Numbered from the stretch's first letter, positions 14,766-20,478 are shown. The stretch is 20,478 bases of DNA from JBKJML01 sp046596415 (GCA_046596415.1 JBKJML010000276.1:1-20478); one strand, 5' to 3'. Program-made: numbers and translations. The notes: generated from the letters alone by a model not told the origin.

Positions 14766-14773
14766 GGCGCATC

Positions 14774-15121
14774 GTGATCGGGCCGCGCACCGTCCTCGTC
14801 GTCGACGACGAACCGTCGCTCCGCCTTCTCTGTCGCGTCAACCTCGAGCTCGAGGGGCACCGCGTGCTGGAGGCCGCGTCGCTCGCCGAAGCACGGGCGC
14901 ATCTCGCTGTAGAGGCGGTCGATGTCGTTCTCCTTGACGTCCATGTCGGGCACGAGCACGGGCTCGACCTGATTCCGGAGGCCCGCCCGGCCCGCGTCGT
15001 CCTCCTGACCGGCTCGGCGGAGATCGACGAGCAGACCCGCTCGACGGTCGACGCCGTGCTCGGGAAGCCGTTCGCGCTCGAGCACCTTTCAGCCGTCATT
15101 ACGGCCGACGCGGTCGAGTAG
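14774..15121 (+). CDS. Single-domain response regulator (receiver only)
   Basis: This 115-aa CheY-like receiver has no output domain. It has the acidic pair D11-D12, phospho-acceptor D55 in VVLLDVHVG, T79 in LLTGS and K98 in GKPF. Such proteins act by protein-protein contact or as phosphorelay intermediates. No histidine kinase is nearby, so the partner is encoded elsewhere. The start is GTG with a -10 box 8 nt upstream. The M3-like peptidase gene follows after 10 nt. Confidence 0.92.
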   Translation: MIGPRTVLVVDDEPSLRLLCRVNLELEGHRVLEAASLAEARAHLAVEAVDVVLLDVHVGHEHGLDLIPEARPARVVLLTGSAEIDEQTRSTVDAVLGKPFALEHLSAVITADAVE

Positions 15122-15124
15122 TCT
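15119..15124 (+). promoter_or_regulatory. Possible leaderless -10 box for the M3-like peptidase gene
   Basis: TAGTCT overlaps the response regulator stop and lies 7 nt before ATG 15132. No Shine-Dalgarno sequence is present. The gene may be read both from this box and by read-through. Confidence 0.35.
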
Positions 15125-15131
15125 GGCCTCG

Positions 15132-16637
15132 ATGAGCACGACCGCTGTCCGGACACCCGCCGAGTACGAGCAACGCCTCCAGCGCTTCCTGTTCGAGCGT
15201 TCCGAAGAGGGGCGCGCAGTCCGCGTGGGGGAGAAGGAGACCTCGGAGCAGGCCGCGATCGTCGAGCGCTACCTGGACCTGTTCAGCGTCGCCCAGCTCG
15301 AGACACTCCGTGAAGCCGAGGAGGGTGCGTCGGGCGACGATCAGGAGCGCCTCTTCCGTCTGCGCAAGACCTGCGAGTCGGGCCTGCTGGCCGCCGAACT
15401 GACCGAGCGCGAGGACGAACTGGAGAACGCGATCCTCGGCGCGCGCATCACCTGGCGCGGTGAGGAACTGCCGTTGCGCGCTGCCGAGGCGCGGCTCGCG
15501 CGGCTGCCCGGCTACCGCGACCGCGACGAGCTCGGCGACCTGCAGGCGCACGCCTCCGCCCACTTCAACGACGACCGGCTCGCGCTCGCCGCCGCCTACG
15601 AGGAGCGAGAAGCAGAGCTTTCCGGCATCGCTGACCCGATCGAGCGGAACGAGAACGAGAAGGGCATCTCGCTCCGTGAGCTCGAGCAGGTGCTCGACGC
15701 GACGAGCCGTGCCTCGACGGAGGCCTACGAGCGGCTGCGAGAGCGCTGGTTCGAGCGCCTGCTCGGGACGGAGCGCGACGAGGTTCCGACCTCGAACCAC
15801 ACGAGCTACCTGCGCCGGCTCTCGCCGCTCGAGGCGACCTACACGAAGGAGCGCTCCGTGCCGGTGTGCGTCGAGACGCTCCGACGGCTCGGCTTCGACA
15901 TCGAGAACACACCCGGAATCAGGCTCGACCTCGACGACCGGCCGCAGAAGGCGCCGCGCGCGTGCGTGATCGCCTCCGACCCGCCGACCGTCGTCCACCT
16001 GATCACGCTCGCGCAGGGCGGCCTGCACGACTACCAGGCGTTCCTGCACGAGGCCGGGCACGCACTCCACTACGCGGGCTGTGACCCGACCCTGCCGTAC
16101 ACCTTCCGCAAGCTCTCGCGCGACCACGCGCTGACCGAGATCTACTCCTACATCCTCGAGGCGATCTCGCGCGAGCCCGGCTGGCACGCTGAGCACTTCG
16201 GCCTCACCGACGCGCAGGCCGCCGAGAACGCCGAGGCGACCACCTTCCTCGAGGCGCTTCTGTTCCGGCGCTACACCGCGAAGCTCCAGTTCGAGCTCGA
16301 CTTCTGGGGCCGCTTCGCCGGCGATGGTGGCACAGCGGACGGCTACTCCGAGCGGCTGACTGCGGCGACGGGGATCCTCTATCGGCGGGAGCGGTTCATG
16401 TCGGACATGGATGCGGGCTTCTATTCGGCCGACTACCTTCGCGCCTGGATCCGGTCGGCGCAGCTCCGCTCGTACCTCAGCAGCGAAGTCGGGGAGGACT
16501 GGTGGAAGCGGGCCGAGACGGGCGAGCGCCTCCGCGCGCTCTTCGCCGAGGGCACGAAGCCACGCAGCGAGGAGATCGCCGCCAGGATCGGCTTCGAGGC
16601 GCTCGATACGGCGCCGCTTCGGCTCGAGCTCGGCTAG
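15132..16637 (+). CDS. M3-like zinc metallopeptidase (oligopeptidase-type gluzincin)
   Basis: This 501-aa soluble protein has the zinc motif HEAGH (H306, E307, H310) in FLHEAGHALHYAG. A glutamate at about 336 in ALTEIYSYILEA is 26 residues after the second His, the spacing of the third ligand in the M3/thimet-oligopeptidase group. The N-terminal 200 residues are charged and helical, as in M3 enzymes, with EEREAELSGIADPIERN. The C-terminal part (RYTAKLQFELDFWGRF, then ERFMSDMDAGFYSADYLRAW) resembles the M3 substrate-channel region with its Tyr/His-rich loop. Family members degrade peptides of limited length in the cytosol. There is no signal peptide. Exact subfamily is uncertain; it is shorter and more divergent than PepF. 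Confidence 0.85.
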   Translation: MSTTAVRTPAEYEQRLQRFLFERSEEGRAVRVGEKETSEQAAIVERYLDLFSVAQLETLREAEEGASGDDQERLFRLRKTCESGLLAAELTEREDELENAILGARITWRGEELPLRAAEARLARLPGYRDRDELGDLQAHASAHFNDDRLALAAAYEEREAELSGIADPIERNENEKGISLRELEQVLDATSRASTEAYERLRERWFERLLGTERDEVPTSNHTSYLRRLSPLEATYTKERSVPVCVETLRRLGFDIENTPGIRLDLDDRPQKAPRACVIASDPPTVVHLITLAQGGLHDYQAFLHEAGHALHYAGCDPTLPYTFRKLSRDHALTEIYSYILEAISREPGWHAEHFGLTDAQAAENAEATTFLEALLFRRYTAKLQFELDFWGRFAGDGGTADGYSERLTAATGILYRRERFMSDMDAGFYSADYLRAWIRSAQLRSYLSSEVGEDWWKRAETGERLRALFAEGTKPRSEEIAARIGFEALDTAPLRLELG

Positions 16638-16654
16638 CCCAGTTGTAAAGGGTA

Positions 16655-16681
16655 GGCCGGAGGGCTTGACGCCATCCGGCC
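16655..16681 (+). terminator. Stable hairpin after the M3-like peptidase gene
   Basis: GGCCGGA (16655-16661) pairs perfectly with TCCGGCC (16675-16681), with an inner GGC/GCC pair around TTGAC. It begins 18 nt after the stop. There is no U-run. Position suggests termination or transcript 3'-end protection. Confidence 0.45.
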
Positions 16682-16702
16682 GGTGACCTCGTGCTGCTCC
16701 TT

Positions 16703-16720
16703 GCCGCCGGTACCGGCGGC
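16703..16720. promoter_or_regulatory. Perfect 18-bp palindrome upstream of the MaoC gene
   Basis: The sequence is GCCGCCGGTACCGGCGGC, fully self-complementary. It lies 23 nt before ATG 16744 and 2 nt before an in-frame GTG at 16723. It could be an operator for a dimeric regulator or an mRNA hairpin covering the ribosome-binding region. No regulator gene is adjacent. Confidence 0.45.
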
Positions 16721-16743
16721 ACGTGGGCGGCGAGCGTGATTCG

Positions 16744-17187
16744 ATGGGGCAGCGCATGACCGTCGAGGACCTGATCGGCCAGGAACTACTCTCGGAATGG
16801 CGGGAGATCACGCAGGAGCGCGTGAACGCCTTCGCTGAGGCGACGGACGACCGCCAGTGGATCCACCTCGATCCCGAGCGGGCCGCCGCCGGCCCCTTCG
16901 GCTCGACGATCGCGCACGGCTACCTGACGCTGTCGCTCCTCGTGCCGCTCTTCGGCGAGGCGCTGCCGAAGCTGGACGGCTACCGCCTGTCGCTGAACTA
17001 CGGCCTCGACCGCGTCCGCTTTCCTTCGCCGCTGCCGGTGGGGAGCCGCATTCGTGGCCGGTTCGTCGTCCAGTCGGTCGACGAGGTGTCGGGTGGCGTG
17101 CAGGCGAAGGTGCTCGCGACGATCGAGCGCGAAGGGCAGGACAAGCCCGTCTGTGTGGCTGAAGCGCTGTACCGGTACCTGGTCTAG
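16744..17187 (+). CDS. MaoC-family (R)-hydratase / enoyl-CoA hydratase 2-like protein
   Basis: The product is 147 aa with a single hot-dog fold, the size of stand-alone MaoC hydratases. The hydratase motif is visible: D36 and H41 in TDDRQWIHLDPERAA, followed by GPFGSTIAHGYLTLSLL. These enzymes hydrate trans-2-enoyl-CoA to (R)-3-hydroxyacyl-CoA. No other fatty-acid or PHA gene is adjacent, so the pathway is not set by context. Starts at GTG 16723, ATG 16744 and ATG 16756 are in frame. Family alignment (MTVEDLIGQ) and a GGGG stretch 6 nt upstream make 16756 also plausible. Confidence 0.9.
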   Translation: MGQRMTVEDLIGQELLSEWREITQERVNAFAEATDDRQWIHLDPERAAAGPFGSTIAHGYLTLSLLVPLFGEALPKLDGYRLSLNYGLDRVRFPSPLPVGSRIRGRFVVQSVDEVSGGVQAKVLATIEREGQDKPVCVAEALYRYLV

Positions 17188-17229
17188 GAGAGTGTTCGTC
17201 GTTCTGGTGAGCTGAGAGCCGGCGCTCGT

Positions 17230-17412
17230 CTAGGGCTCGATCACGTTCCGTGGGTCGGGCTGCTCGTCGACGGGCGCCTGCGAGTAGTCCCCCCACGGCC
17301 CGTCGCGTCCGGCGACGAGCGCTCCGACCCCGTCGCGCTCGGCGAGCTCGATCGCGCGGAGCGCGTCGGGCGTGTTGCGCATCAGGCCGTCGAGGATCGG
17401 ACCGAGTGTCTG
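17230..17412 (-). pseudogene. 3' remnant of an unidentified gene
   Basis: Read on the minus strand, about 60 codons with almost purely GC-ending third positions code for a segment including ILDGLMRNTPDALRAIELAE, then GVGALVAGRDGPWGDY and the end DPRNVIEP. It looks like the true C-terminus of a native gene. Upstream of about 17412 the frame stays open but becomes Gly/Pro/Trp filler that matches a GC hairpin, so homology probably stops at a junction near 17412-17425. An internal ATG at 17382 would give a 50-aa product. I do not recognise the family. Confidence 0.45.
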
Positions 17413-17449
17413 CGTCAAGTAAAGAGTGCACCCACCCGAAATGCCGGGA

Positions 17450-17482
17450 GCCGCCCGCCGCGGGTGCCACCCTCCGGGCGGC
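17450..17482. repeat. Strong GC hairpin near the core/accessory junction
   Basis: GCCGCCCG (17450-17457) pairs perfectly with CGGGCGGC (17475-17482). GGGT/ACCC forms a nested inner stem, and ATGCC/GGCAT can extend the structure. It is embedded in about 90 bp of nearly pure G+C (17440-17530). No gene is supported from 17413 to 17640. Confidence 0.5.
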
Positions 17483-17642
17483 ATCCCGCCCCCGCGCCAG
17501 CCCCCGGCACCACCAGGCGTCAGTACGCGCACTCGTGAACCCTGGCCCAGGGCAGCCTCCAGCCGTTCGGTGCCAAGTAGATGTCATGCGCATCTGCTTT
17601 TCTTGATCGAGCAGCGTCGCATGGTGCGATATCGGTGCCTCG

Positions 17643-17880
17643 ATGGAGAGCTTGGAGGACTTTGCGAGGCTTGAGCAGTCGTGTCTCGAGGACGGTCTGC
17701 TCGCGCCCGCGTTCGGGGCACCTGAGGATCACGAAGAAGGGCCAGAAAGTCGTGAAGCTCGCGGCGGTTGCAGATGAAGAGGTCGCTTCGGCACTCGAAG
17801 AGGCGCTTCGTGAGCCGTGGCTGGAGAGACGGGCTGCGTTCGTCTCAGTCCTACTGCTTGCCCGGATGTGCGACTCCTAA
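17643..17880 (+). pseudogene. Small gene, probably frameshifted
   Basis: From ATG 17643 the reading MESLEDFARLEQSCLEDGLL, then APAFGAPED, looks protein-like but ends at 17777 after an unnatural tail. The next frame then carries a second protein-like stretch (GQKVVKLAAVADEEVASALE, then ALREPWLERRAAFVSVLLLA) ending at TAA 17878-17880. Joining the two with one shift near 17735-17750 gives a protein of about 79 aa. No family is recognised. The stop codon lies inside the 5' end of an attC-like structure, as in integron cassette genes. Both the gene and the shift are uncertain. Confidence 0.3.
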
Positions 17881-18015
17881 CGACGGCGCGAGTTGGCGAT
17901 GCCAATGCCAGGCGTGCCGGACGACTCGGCTTAGGCCCCGGCGTCGAGGGGCATTCCCGAACACTGGCCCATCCGACGCTGCTTGTTCCCCGGAGTACGC
18001 CGGGGGTCGTTAGGC
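17875..18015 (+). other. attC-like 141-bp foldback
   Basis: The segment starts TCCTAAC and ends GTTAGGC, matching the outer boxes of integron attC sites (RYYYAAC ... GTTRRRY) except for the first base. CCTAACGAC (17876-17884) and GTCGTTAGG (18006-18014) pair over 9 bp. Nested inside are GGCGT/ACGCC with CCGG/CCGG (17911-17920 with 17990-18001) and GCGTCG/CGACGC (17941-17946 with 17974-17979). A side hairpin TTGGC-GAT-GCCAA sits in the left arm. No integron integrase or second attC is seen in the window. Confidence 0.35.
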
Positions 18016-18206
18016 GGACCGGGTAAGACGGCGATGGTGAGCGAGAGCACTCGGGATCGAGAGGCTAGTGCGCCTCTGGCGTAGAGATCCGCTTACGTCT
18101 GGCGAGTAGATCCCGCGAAGCGTGCCGTGCACGGACTCGAAGGCTTCACGGCTCGGGGCGCGTTGCTGGGGTCGGCCCGTGTGAACTGACCAATCGCATC
18201 TTCCGG
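18016..18206. other. Non-coding gap with small repeats
   Basis: I see no supported gene here. Visible structure: a hairpin AGAGGC/GCCTCT (18060-18065 with 18072-18077); an imperfect direct repeat sharing TCTGGCG and AGATCC (first copy about 18075-18092, second about 18100-18116); and the 10-bp palindrome CCGTGCACGG just after it. Confidence 0.4.
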
Positions 18207-18644
18207 CTATTCCGCGATCGGTTCGCCGGAACCACCGAGCTCTGTGGGGAAGTCTTTGAGCTTTGGGAGGTCATCCTTCATGGGCAGGACAGTCGACGCG
18301 TAGTTGACGTGTATCCCAGGGGTGAACGGGAACTTGGGGATTGTCGCCGCGTAGACATCGACCAAGTCCCACGTCGGGTGCCGCGTCAGCAGATGGCCGC
18401 CGCAGAGCTTGCACCACTGCCGATAGCTCTGCTCCGTCTTGTGGTACTCCCCGATGTGCTCCTCACCTTGGGTCACGTTGACCGCCTCGGGCTTCCACAA
18501 CGTGAACGCGTTGACCGGGCCGGCGGACCAGCTCCTGCAGTTCGCGCAATGGCAGTAGCCGGCGCCGACCGGGTCACCCGTCACGACGATTCTGACCGCG
18601 CCGCAAAAGCACTGCCCTTCGAACGTCTTCTCATCCTGACTCAT
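18207..18644 (-). CDS. GFA / CENP-V domain zinc protein
   Basis: This 145-aa protein is of the glutathione-dependent formaldehyde-activating (GFA) fold. The seven zinc-binding cysteines are present: C12 and C14 (CFCG), C31, C33 and C36 (CHCANC), and C78 and C81 (CKLC). Members are often annotated as S-(hydroxymethyl)glutathione synthase, but that activity is poorly supported for most, so only the fold is claimed. ATG 18644 is preceded by AGAGGAG with a short spacer, a strong Shine-Dalgarno site, unlike the leaderless genes to the left. The frame extends upstream to 18722, without support. Codon use is less GC-biased by eye, which fits acquisition. Confidence 0.88.
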   Translation of the reverse strand: MSQDEKTFEGQCFCGAVRIVVTGDPVGAGYCHCANCRSWSAGPVNAFTLWKPEAVNVTQGEEHIGEYHKTEQSYRQWCKLCGGHLLTRHPTWDLVDVYAATIPKFPFTPGIHVNYASTVLPMKDDLPKLKDFPTELGGSGEPIAE

Positions 18645-18749
18645 GACACTCCTCTCGCCTGTTCCAGTACGCACTCGCTGGCCGGCGCATGCTACAAGCT
18701 GGCCCCCAAAGAAGCACCTCACGGATACCTCCGCTCACGCGAGCGAGCG

Positions 18750-18794
18750 CTGACGGTAAGCGGCACAAGTCGCCAAGCGGGACGCATCCGTCAG
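18750..18794 (-). terminator. Inverted repeat downstream of the methyltransferase gene
   Basis: CTGACGG (18750-18756) and CCGTCAG (18788-18794) pair perfectly around 31 nt that include a further GGC/GCC stem. It lies between the methyltransferase stop and the GFA start, both minus strand. There is no U-tract. Possible terminator or processing structure. The remainder of 18645-18828 holds no gene. Confidence 0.3.
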
Positions 18795-18828
18795 ACGTCA
18801 TTCGTGAACACTGGCGCAGGCCAATGCG

Positions 18829-19635
18829 CTACGGAATGGGTTTCTGTCCGAGGAAGTAGTTGATCGCGAACCACCATTCCATCGGCGCGTCCGCAGCCGC
18901 TTTGAGAGCGGCTGCACGAAAGCTCTCCCGCCCCGCCTCCGAGAACTCAGAAAACGTCTCTCGATAATCAGGCCACGCGAGTGCCCACTCGAAAGCGGCT
19001 TCGGGACCTGCGTACCGCCCGTCCAACCGCTCGGTGACGGCTTCGGCTATGAACCCGGCGTCCGACAGCACAGCGATCCCCTGCTCTGCGTGGGCCCACG
19101 TCTCTTCGTCGAGGATGTCGCCAAACGAATGAACGTTGCCGCCTGCTGCCCGCGACAGTTCACTCAGGATTTCCGCGAAGGCACGGTTGTCCCCATCGGC
19201 GCCCCACGACGACCCGACGAGCCACCCACCTGGGATCAGAACGCGACTTACTTCGCGAACCGCCTGCACTTTCGGCATATGCGACAGGCCGAATCCGCAC
19301 GTCACCACGTCGAACACCCCTTCGTCGAACGGCAGCTTGATTGCGTCTCCTGCGAGGAAGGTGATCTCTGGCGAGGAGACTTGACGCGCCAGCTTGATCA
19401 TCGCCTGGGACACGTCGAGCCCGACCACCTGCGCCCCGCGCGCCCACGCCTCCCGAGCGACGGCACCCGTTCCACAGGCTAGATCGAGCACGCGACAGTC
19501 TTCGTCGATGGCGCCCAACTCGACGATTCGGCGAGCGACAACGTTTAGGGTCGGATCGAGCACTCGCATATACGCGCTCGCTGCACGACCGTATCCATCC
19601 GCGTACCGGGTCGCGGCGTCAGACGCCTCCATCAT
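18829..19635 (-). CDS. Class I SAM-dependent methyltransferase (Methyltransf_11/UbiE-like)
   Basis: This 268-aa Rossmann-fold methyltransferase has motif I in VLDLACGTGAVA (residues 49-60), an acidic motif II in VVGLDVSQAMI, a GDAIKLPFDEGVFDVVTCG block and LIPGGWLVGSSW. The C-terminal 120 residues are helical and Trp-rich (AFEWALAWPDYRETFSEFSE, then MEWWFAINYFLGQ) and probably form the substrate lid. The closest general type is small-molecule or quinone-like methyltransferases; the substrate is unknown. Two adjacent Met codons make the start 19635 or 19632. Codon use is less GC-biased than in genes left of 17200. Its neighbours (GFA gene, gene remnants) indicate an accessory region. Confidence 0.9.
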   Translation of the reverse strand: MMEASDAATRYADGYGRAASAYMRVLDPTLNVVARRIVELGAIDEDCRVLDLACGTGAVAREAWARGAQVVGLDVSQAMIKLARQVSSPEITFLAGDAIKLPFDEGVFDVVTCGFGLSHMPKVQAVREVSRVLIPGGWLVGSSWGADGDNRAFAEILSELSRAAGGNVHSFGDILDEETWAHAEQGIAVLSDAGFIAEAVTERLDGRYAGPEAAFEWALAWPDYRETFSEFSEAGRESFRAAALKAAADAPMEWWFAINYFLGQKPIP

Positions 19636-19870
19636 CCGGAACTCTACGCGGGCAGGCTGAACCGTTCAACCCCGGCCACCGACGAGCGCGCATCGCTGAC
19701 TTTGTTTTTTTTTCTCTTCGTTTACCTGCTTCTCGGGATAGGACCGGTGGAGATTCGACGCTCAGCGTGCGCTCGCGACACTCAGATGGAATGCGTCGCG
19801 TCAACCGCGCAGCATTTGATCTGGTGGCGCGGCTCTGACCGTCTCCGGCCCCGAACCTCCACCGCCTTGG
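19636..19870. other. Non-coding gap with a nine-T tract
   Basis: The gap upstream of the methyltransferase gene contains nine consecutive T at 19705-19713, exceptional for this DNA. A weak AGCG/CGCT stem lies just before it on the plus strand (19685-19697), so it could terminate plus-strand transcription. The plus-strand frame ending at the TGA at 19836 gives a short protein-like end (RHSDGMRRVNRAAFDLVARL), possibly a decayed gene tail. No intact gene is supported. Confidence 0.35.
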
Positions 19871-19901
19871 GCCGGGCGCGAAGCGCCCGGCTTCTTGCCT
19901 T
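19871..19901 (+). terminator. Rho-independent terminator
   Basis: GCCGGGCGC (19871-19879) and GCGCCCGGC (19883-19891) form a perfect 9-bp stem with a GAA loop, followed by a T-rich tail (TTCTTGCCTT). This is the clearest intrinsic terminator in the window. It reads plus strand and has no intact gene just upstream, so it probably belonged to a gene now decayed. Confidence 0.75.
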
Positions 19902-19907
19902 GTAGGA

Positions 19908-20282
19908 AGCAACGAAACCCGCGAGCGCTTCAAGGGTCGGCCGGGCGATGCGCAACCCGACGAGCTGTCGGCCCACCTTCGAGTCCGACTTGACGCTGCG
20001 CTGGCGCGCGAAATCGACCGAATCGCGGAATGGCGAGGCAAAACGGCCAGCGAGGTGGCACGCGAACTCCTTCAGTACGGCGTGCGGGTCGAACGCGATC
20101 TCGAAGCGCAAGAACTCAAGAGCGGGTACGAGGCCGGTCGACTCAACAGGGCTGCAGAAAACGTACGCATCAACGTAACCGCCACGATCAGATATCTCAG
20201 CTAGCGCGAGTTGGCTGACGCTGAAGCGGCGATAGACGACGAGATCGAAGCCGCGCAGGAGTACGACGGGCGCCAGCGGTGA
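19908..20282 (+). pseudogene. Ribbon-helix-helix DNA-binding protein, missing start and with an in-frame amber codon
   Basis: One frame encodes KGRPGDAQPDELSAHLRVRL followed by DAALAREIDRIAEWRGKTAS and EVARELLQYGV. This is a typical CopG/Arc-like ribbon-helix-helix: a GRP-containing N-terminus, a short strand, then two helices. A charged helical tail follows. No ATG, GTG or TTG precedes the domain in frame after the terminator; only CTG 19965 is available. A TAG at 20202-20204 interrupts the frame, yet the same frame continues protein-like (RELADAEAAIDDEIEAAQEY) to TGA 20280-20282. An AGGAAG Shine-Dalgarno-like site lies at 19905-19910 with no start codon behind it. The lesions suggest a decayed regulator or antitoxin of a mobile element. 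It overlaps the recombinase fragment by GTGA. Confidence 0.55.
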
Positions 20283-20452
20283 GGCTCGCGCGCGCAGTCG
20301 ACCTTTGGATGGGCGAGCTGGCGCGAGCCGGCCGAACGCAAGGAACCCGCGACAGCTACGGGCGCTACCTGAACAAGCTGATCGACCAGCTCGAACGGTC
20401 GAAGCCCGACCCGAGGGCCGAAGGGGCTCCGGATTCGTGGAGAACGCAGTAA
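20279..20452 (+). pseudogene. N-terminal fragment of a tyrosine recombinase (phage-type integrase)
   Basis: GTG 20279 opens a 57-codon reading whose centre, LWMGELARAGRTQGTRDSYG followed by RYLNKLIDQLE, matches the SAM-like core-binding domain of tyrosine recombinases (W..EL...G...T...Y...L). The catalytic domain with its R-H-R-Y residues is absent. The TAA stop (20450-20452) directly abuts the tRNA 3' end at 20453. It overlaps the upstream ribbon-helix-helix frame by 4 nt, suggesting a former operon. An integrase beside a tRNA is the normal layout of integrative elements, so this is likely a remnant truncated at the attachment site. It is identified by motif only. Confidence 0.55.
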
Positions 20453-20478
20453 AGGCCCATACGGGATTCGAACCCGTG
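20453..20478 (-). tRNA. tRNA gene, 3' part only (isotype not determinable)
   Basis: Read on the minus strand from the window edge: base 48 C, T-stem ACGGG, T-loop TTCGAAT with the invariant TTC and A58, T-stem CCCGT, acceptor strand ATGGGCC and discriminator T at 20453. The CCA end is not encoded. The anticodon lies beyond the window, so no amino acid is assigned; the 5' acceptor strand should read GGCCCAT. Confidence 0.88.

Noticed and set aside
14747..15085. N-terminal extension of the two-helix membrane protein across the response regulator gene
   Set aside because: The receiver domain on the plus strand is unambiguous, and the extension has no family-like features; TTG 14746 fits a -10 box.
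15099..16811. 570-codon open frame on the minus strand opposite the M3-like peptidase
   Set aside because: The plus-strand protein has clear HEAGH and downstream Glu motifs, while the antisense reading is Arg/Glu/Val-rich with no recognisable domain. Long antisense frames are expected where GC-ending codons dominate.
17440..17530. Possible cobalamin riboswitch or signal-recognition-particle RNA in the GC hairpin block
   Set aside because: The conserved boxes of those RNAs are not present on either strand; only simple nested GC stems are seen.
19702..19905. 67-codon plus-strand frame beginning in the T tract
   Set aside because: Its hydrophobic start is only the poly-T read as Phe, and its end runs through the terminator hairpin. 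No protein-like pattern is present.
19619..20041. 140-codon minus-strand frame near the right end
   Set aside because: Arg/Ser/Pro-rich with no domain, and it opposes the recognisable ribbon-helix-helix reading.
1..20478. CRISPR array, rRNA or intact insertion sequence
   Set aside because: No regularly spaced repeats of 20-40 bp, no rRNA signature stretches and no transposase-like protein were seen; the recombinase piece at 20279 is only a fragment.

Overview
The window is a chromosome segment from a high-GC bacterium. Gene content, the use of GTG/TTG starts, scarce Shine-Dalgarno sequences and TANNNT -10 boxes placed 6-9 nt before start codons all fit Actinomycetota, perhaps a Thermoleophilia-like lineage; that placement is inference. 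No rRNA, CRISPR array or intact transposase is visible.

Positions 2-17187 are a compact housekeeping region. It opens with the truncated glycine cleavage P-protein subunit 2 (gcvPB), followed by an M19 dipeptidase and a VOC protein. After these come a PNPOx-like protein, a 78-aa unknown, a CPA1 Na+/H+ antiporter, rlmN, threonine aldolase, a serine beta-lactamase-like hydrolase and a Ca2+/H+ antiporter. The stretch continues with a HAD hydrolase, a Cys-rich unknown, a lysozyme-like/peptidoglycan-binding protein, endonuclease IV and gltX. It ends with a two-helix membrane protein, a single-domain response regulator, an M3-like metallopeptidase and a MaoC dehydratase. Genes alternate in strand. 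Three convergent pairs overlap by exactly 4 nt at their stops. Five divergent pairs are 12-27 nt apart, and in each gap the -10-like boxes of the two strands overlap or abut, so most of these genes look leaderless and bidirectionally transcribed. Between 3710 and 3947 lie two 43-bp hairpin units that resemble REP elements.

From about 17415 to the end the character changes: GC falls by eye, coding density drops, and gene remnants appear. This part contains the 3' end of an unidentified gene, a strong GC hairpin, a probably frameshifted small gene whose stop lies inside a 141-bp attC-like foldback, a GFA-family protein with a strong Shine-Dalgarno site, a SAM methyltransferase, a clear intrinsic terminator, a broken ribbon-helix-helix gene and the N-terminal fragment of a tyrosine recombinase. 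The recombinase fragment ends one base before the 3' end of a tRNA gene that runs off the right edge. I read this as an accessory region or decayed integrative element anchored at that tRNA.

The observations most worth following are the tRNA/recombinase junction, the attC-like fold, the paired 43-bp hairpins, the shared -10 architecture, a glutamyl-tRNA synthetase without its usual cysteine-bearing insert, and the unassigned nine-cysteine protein.
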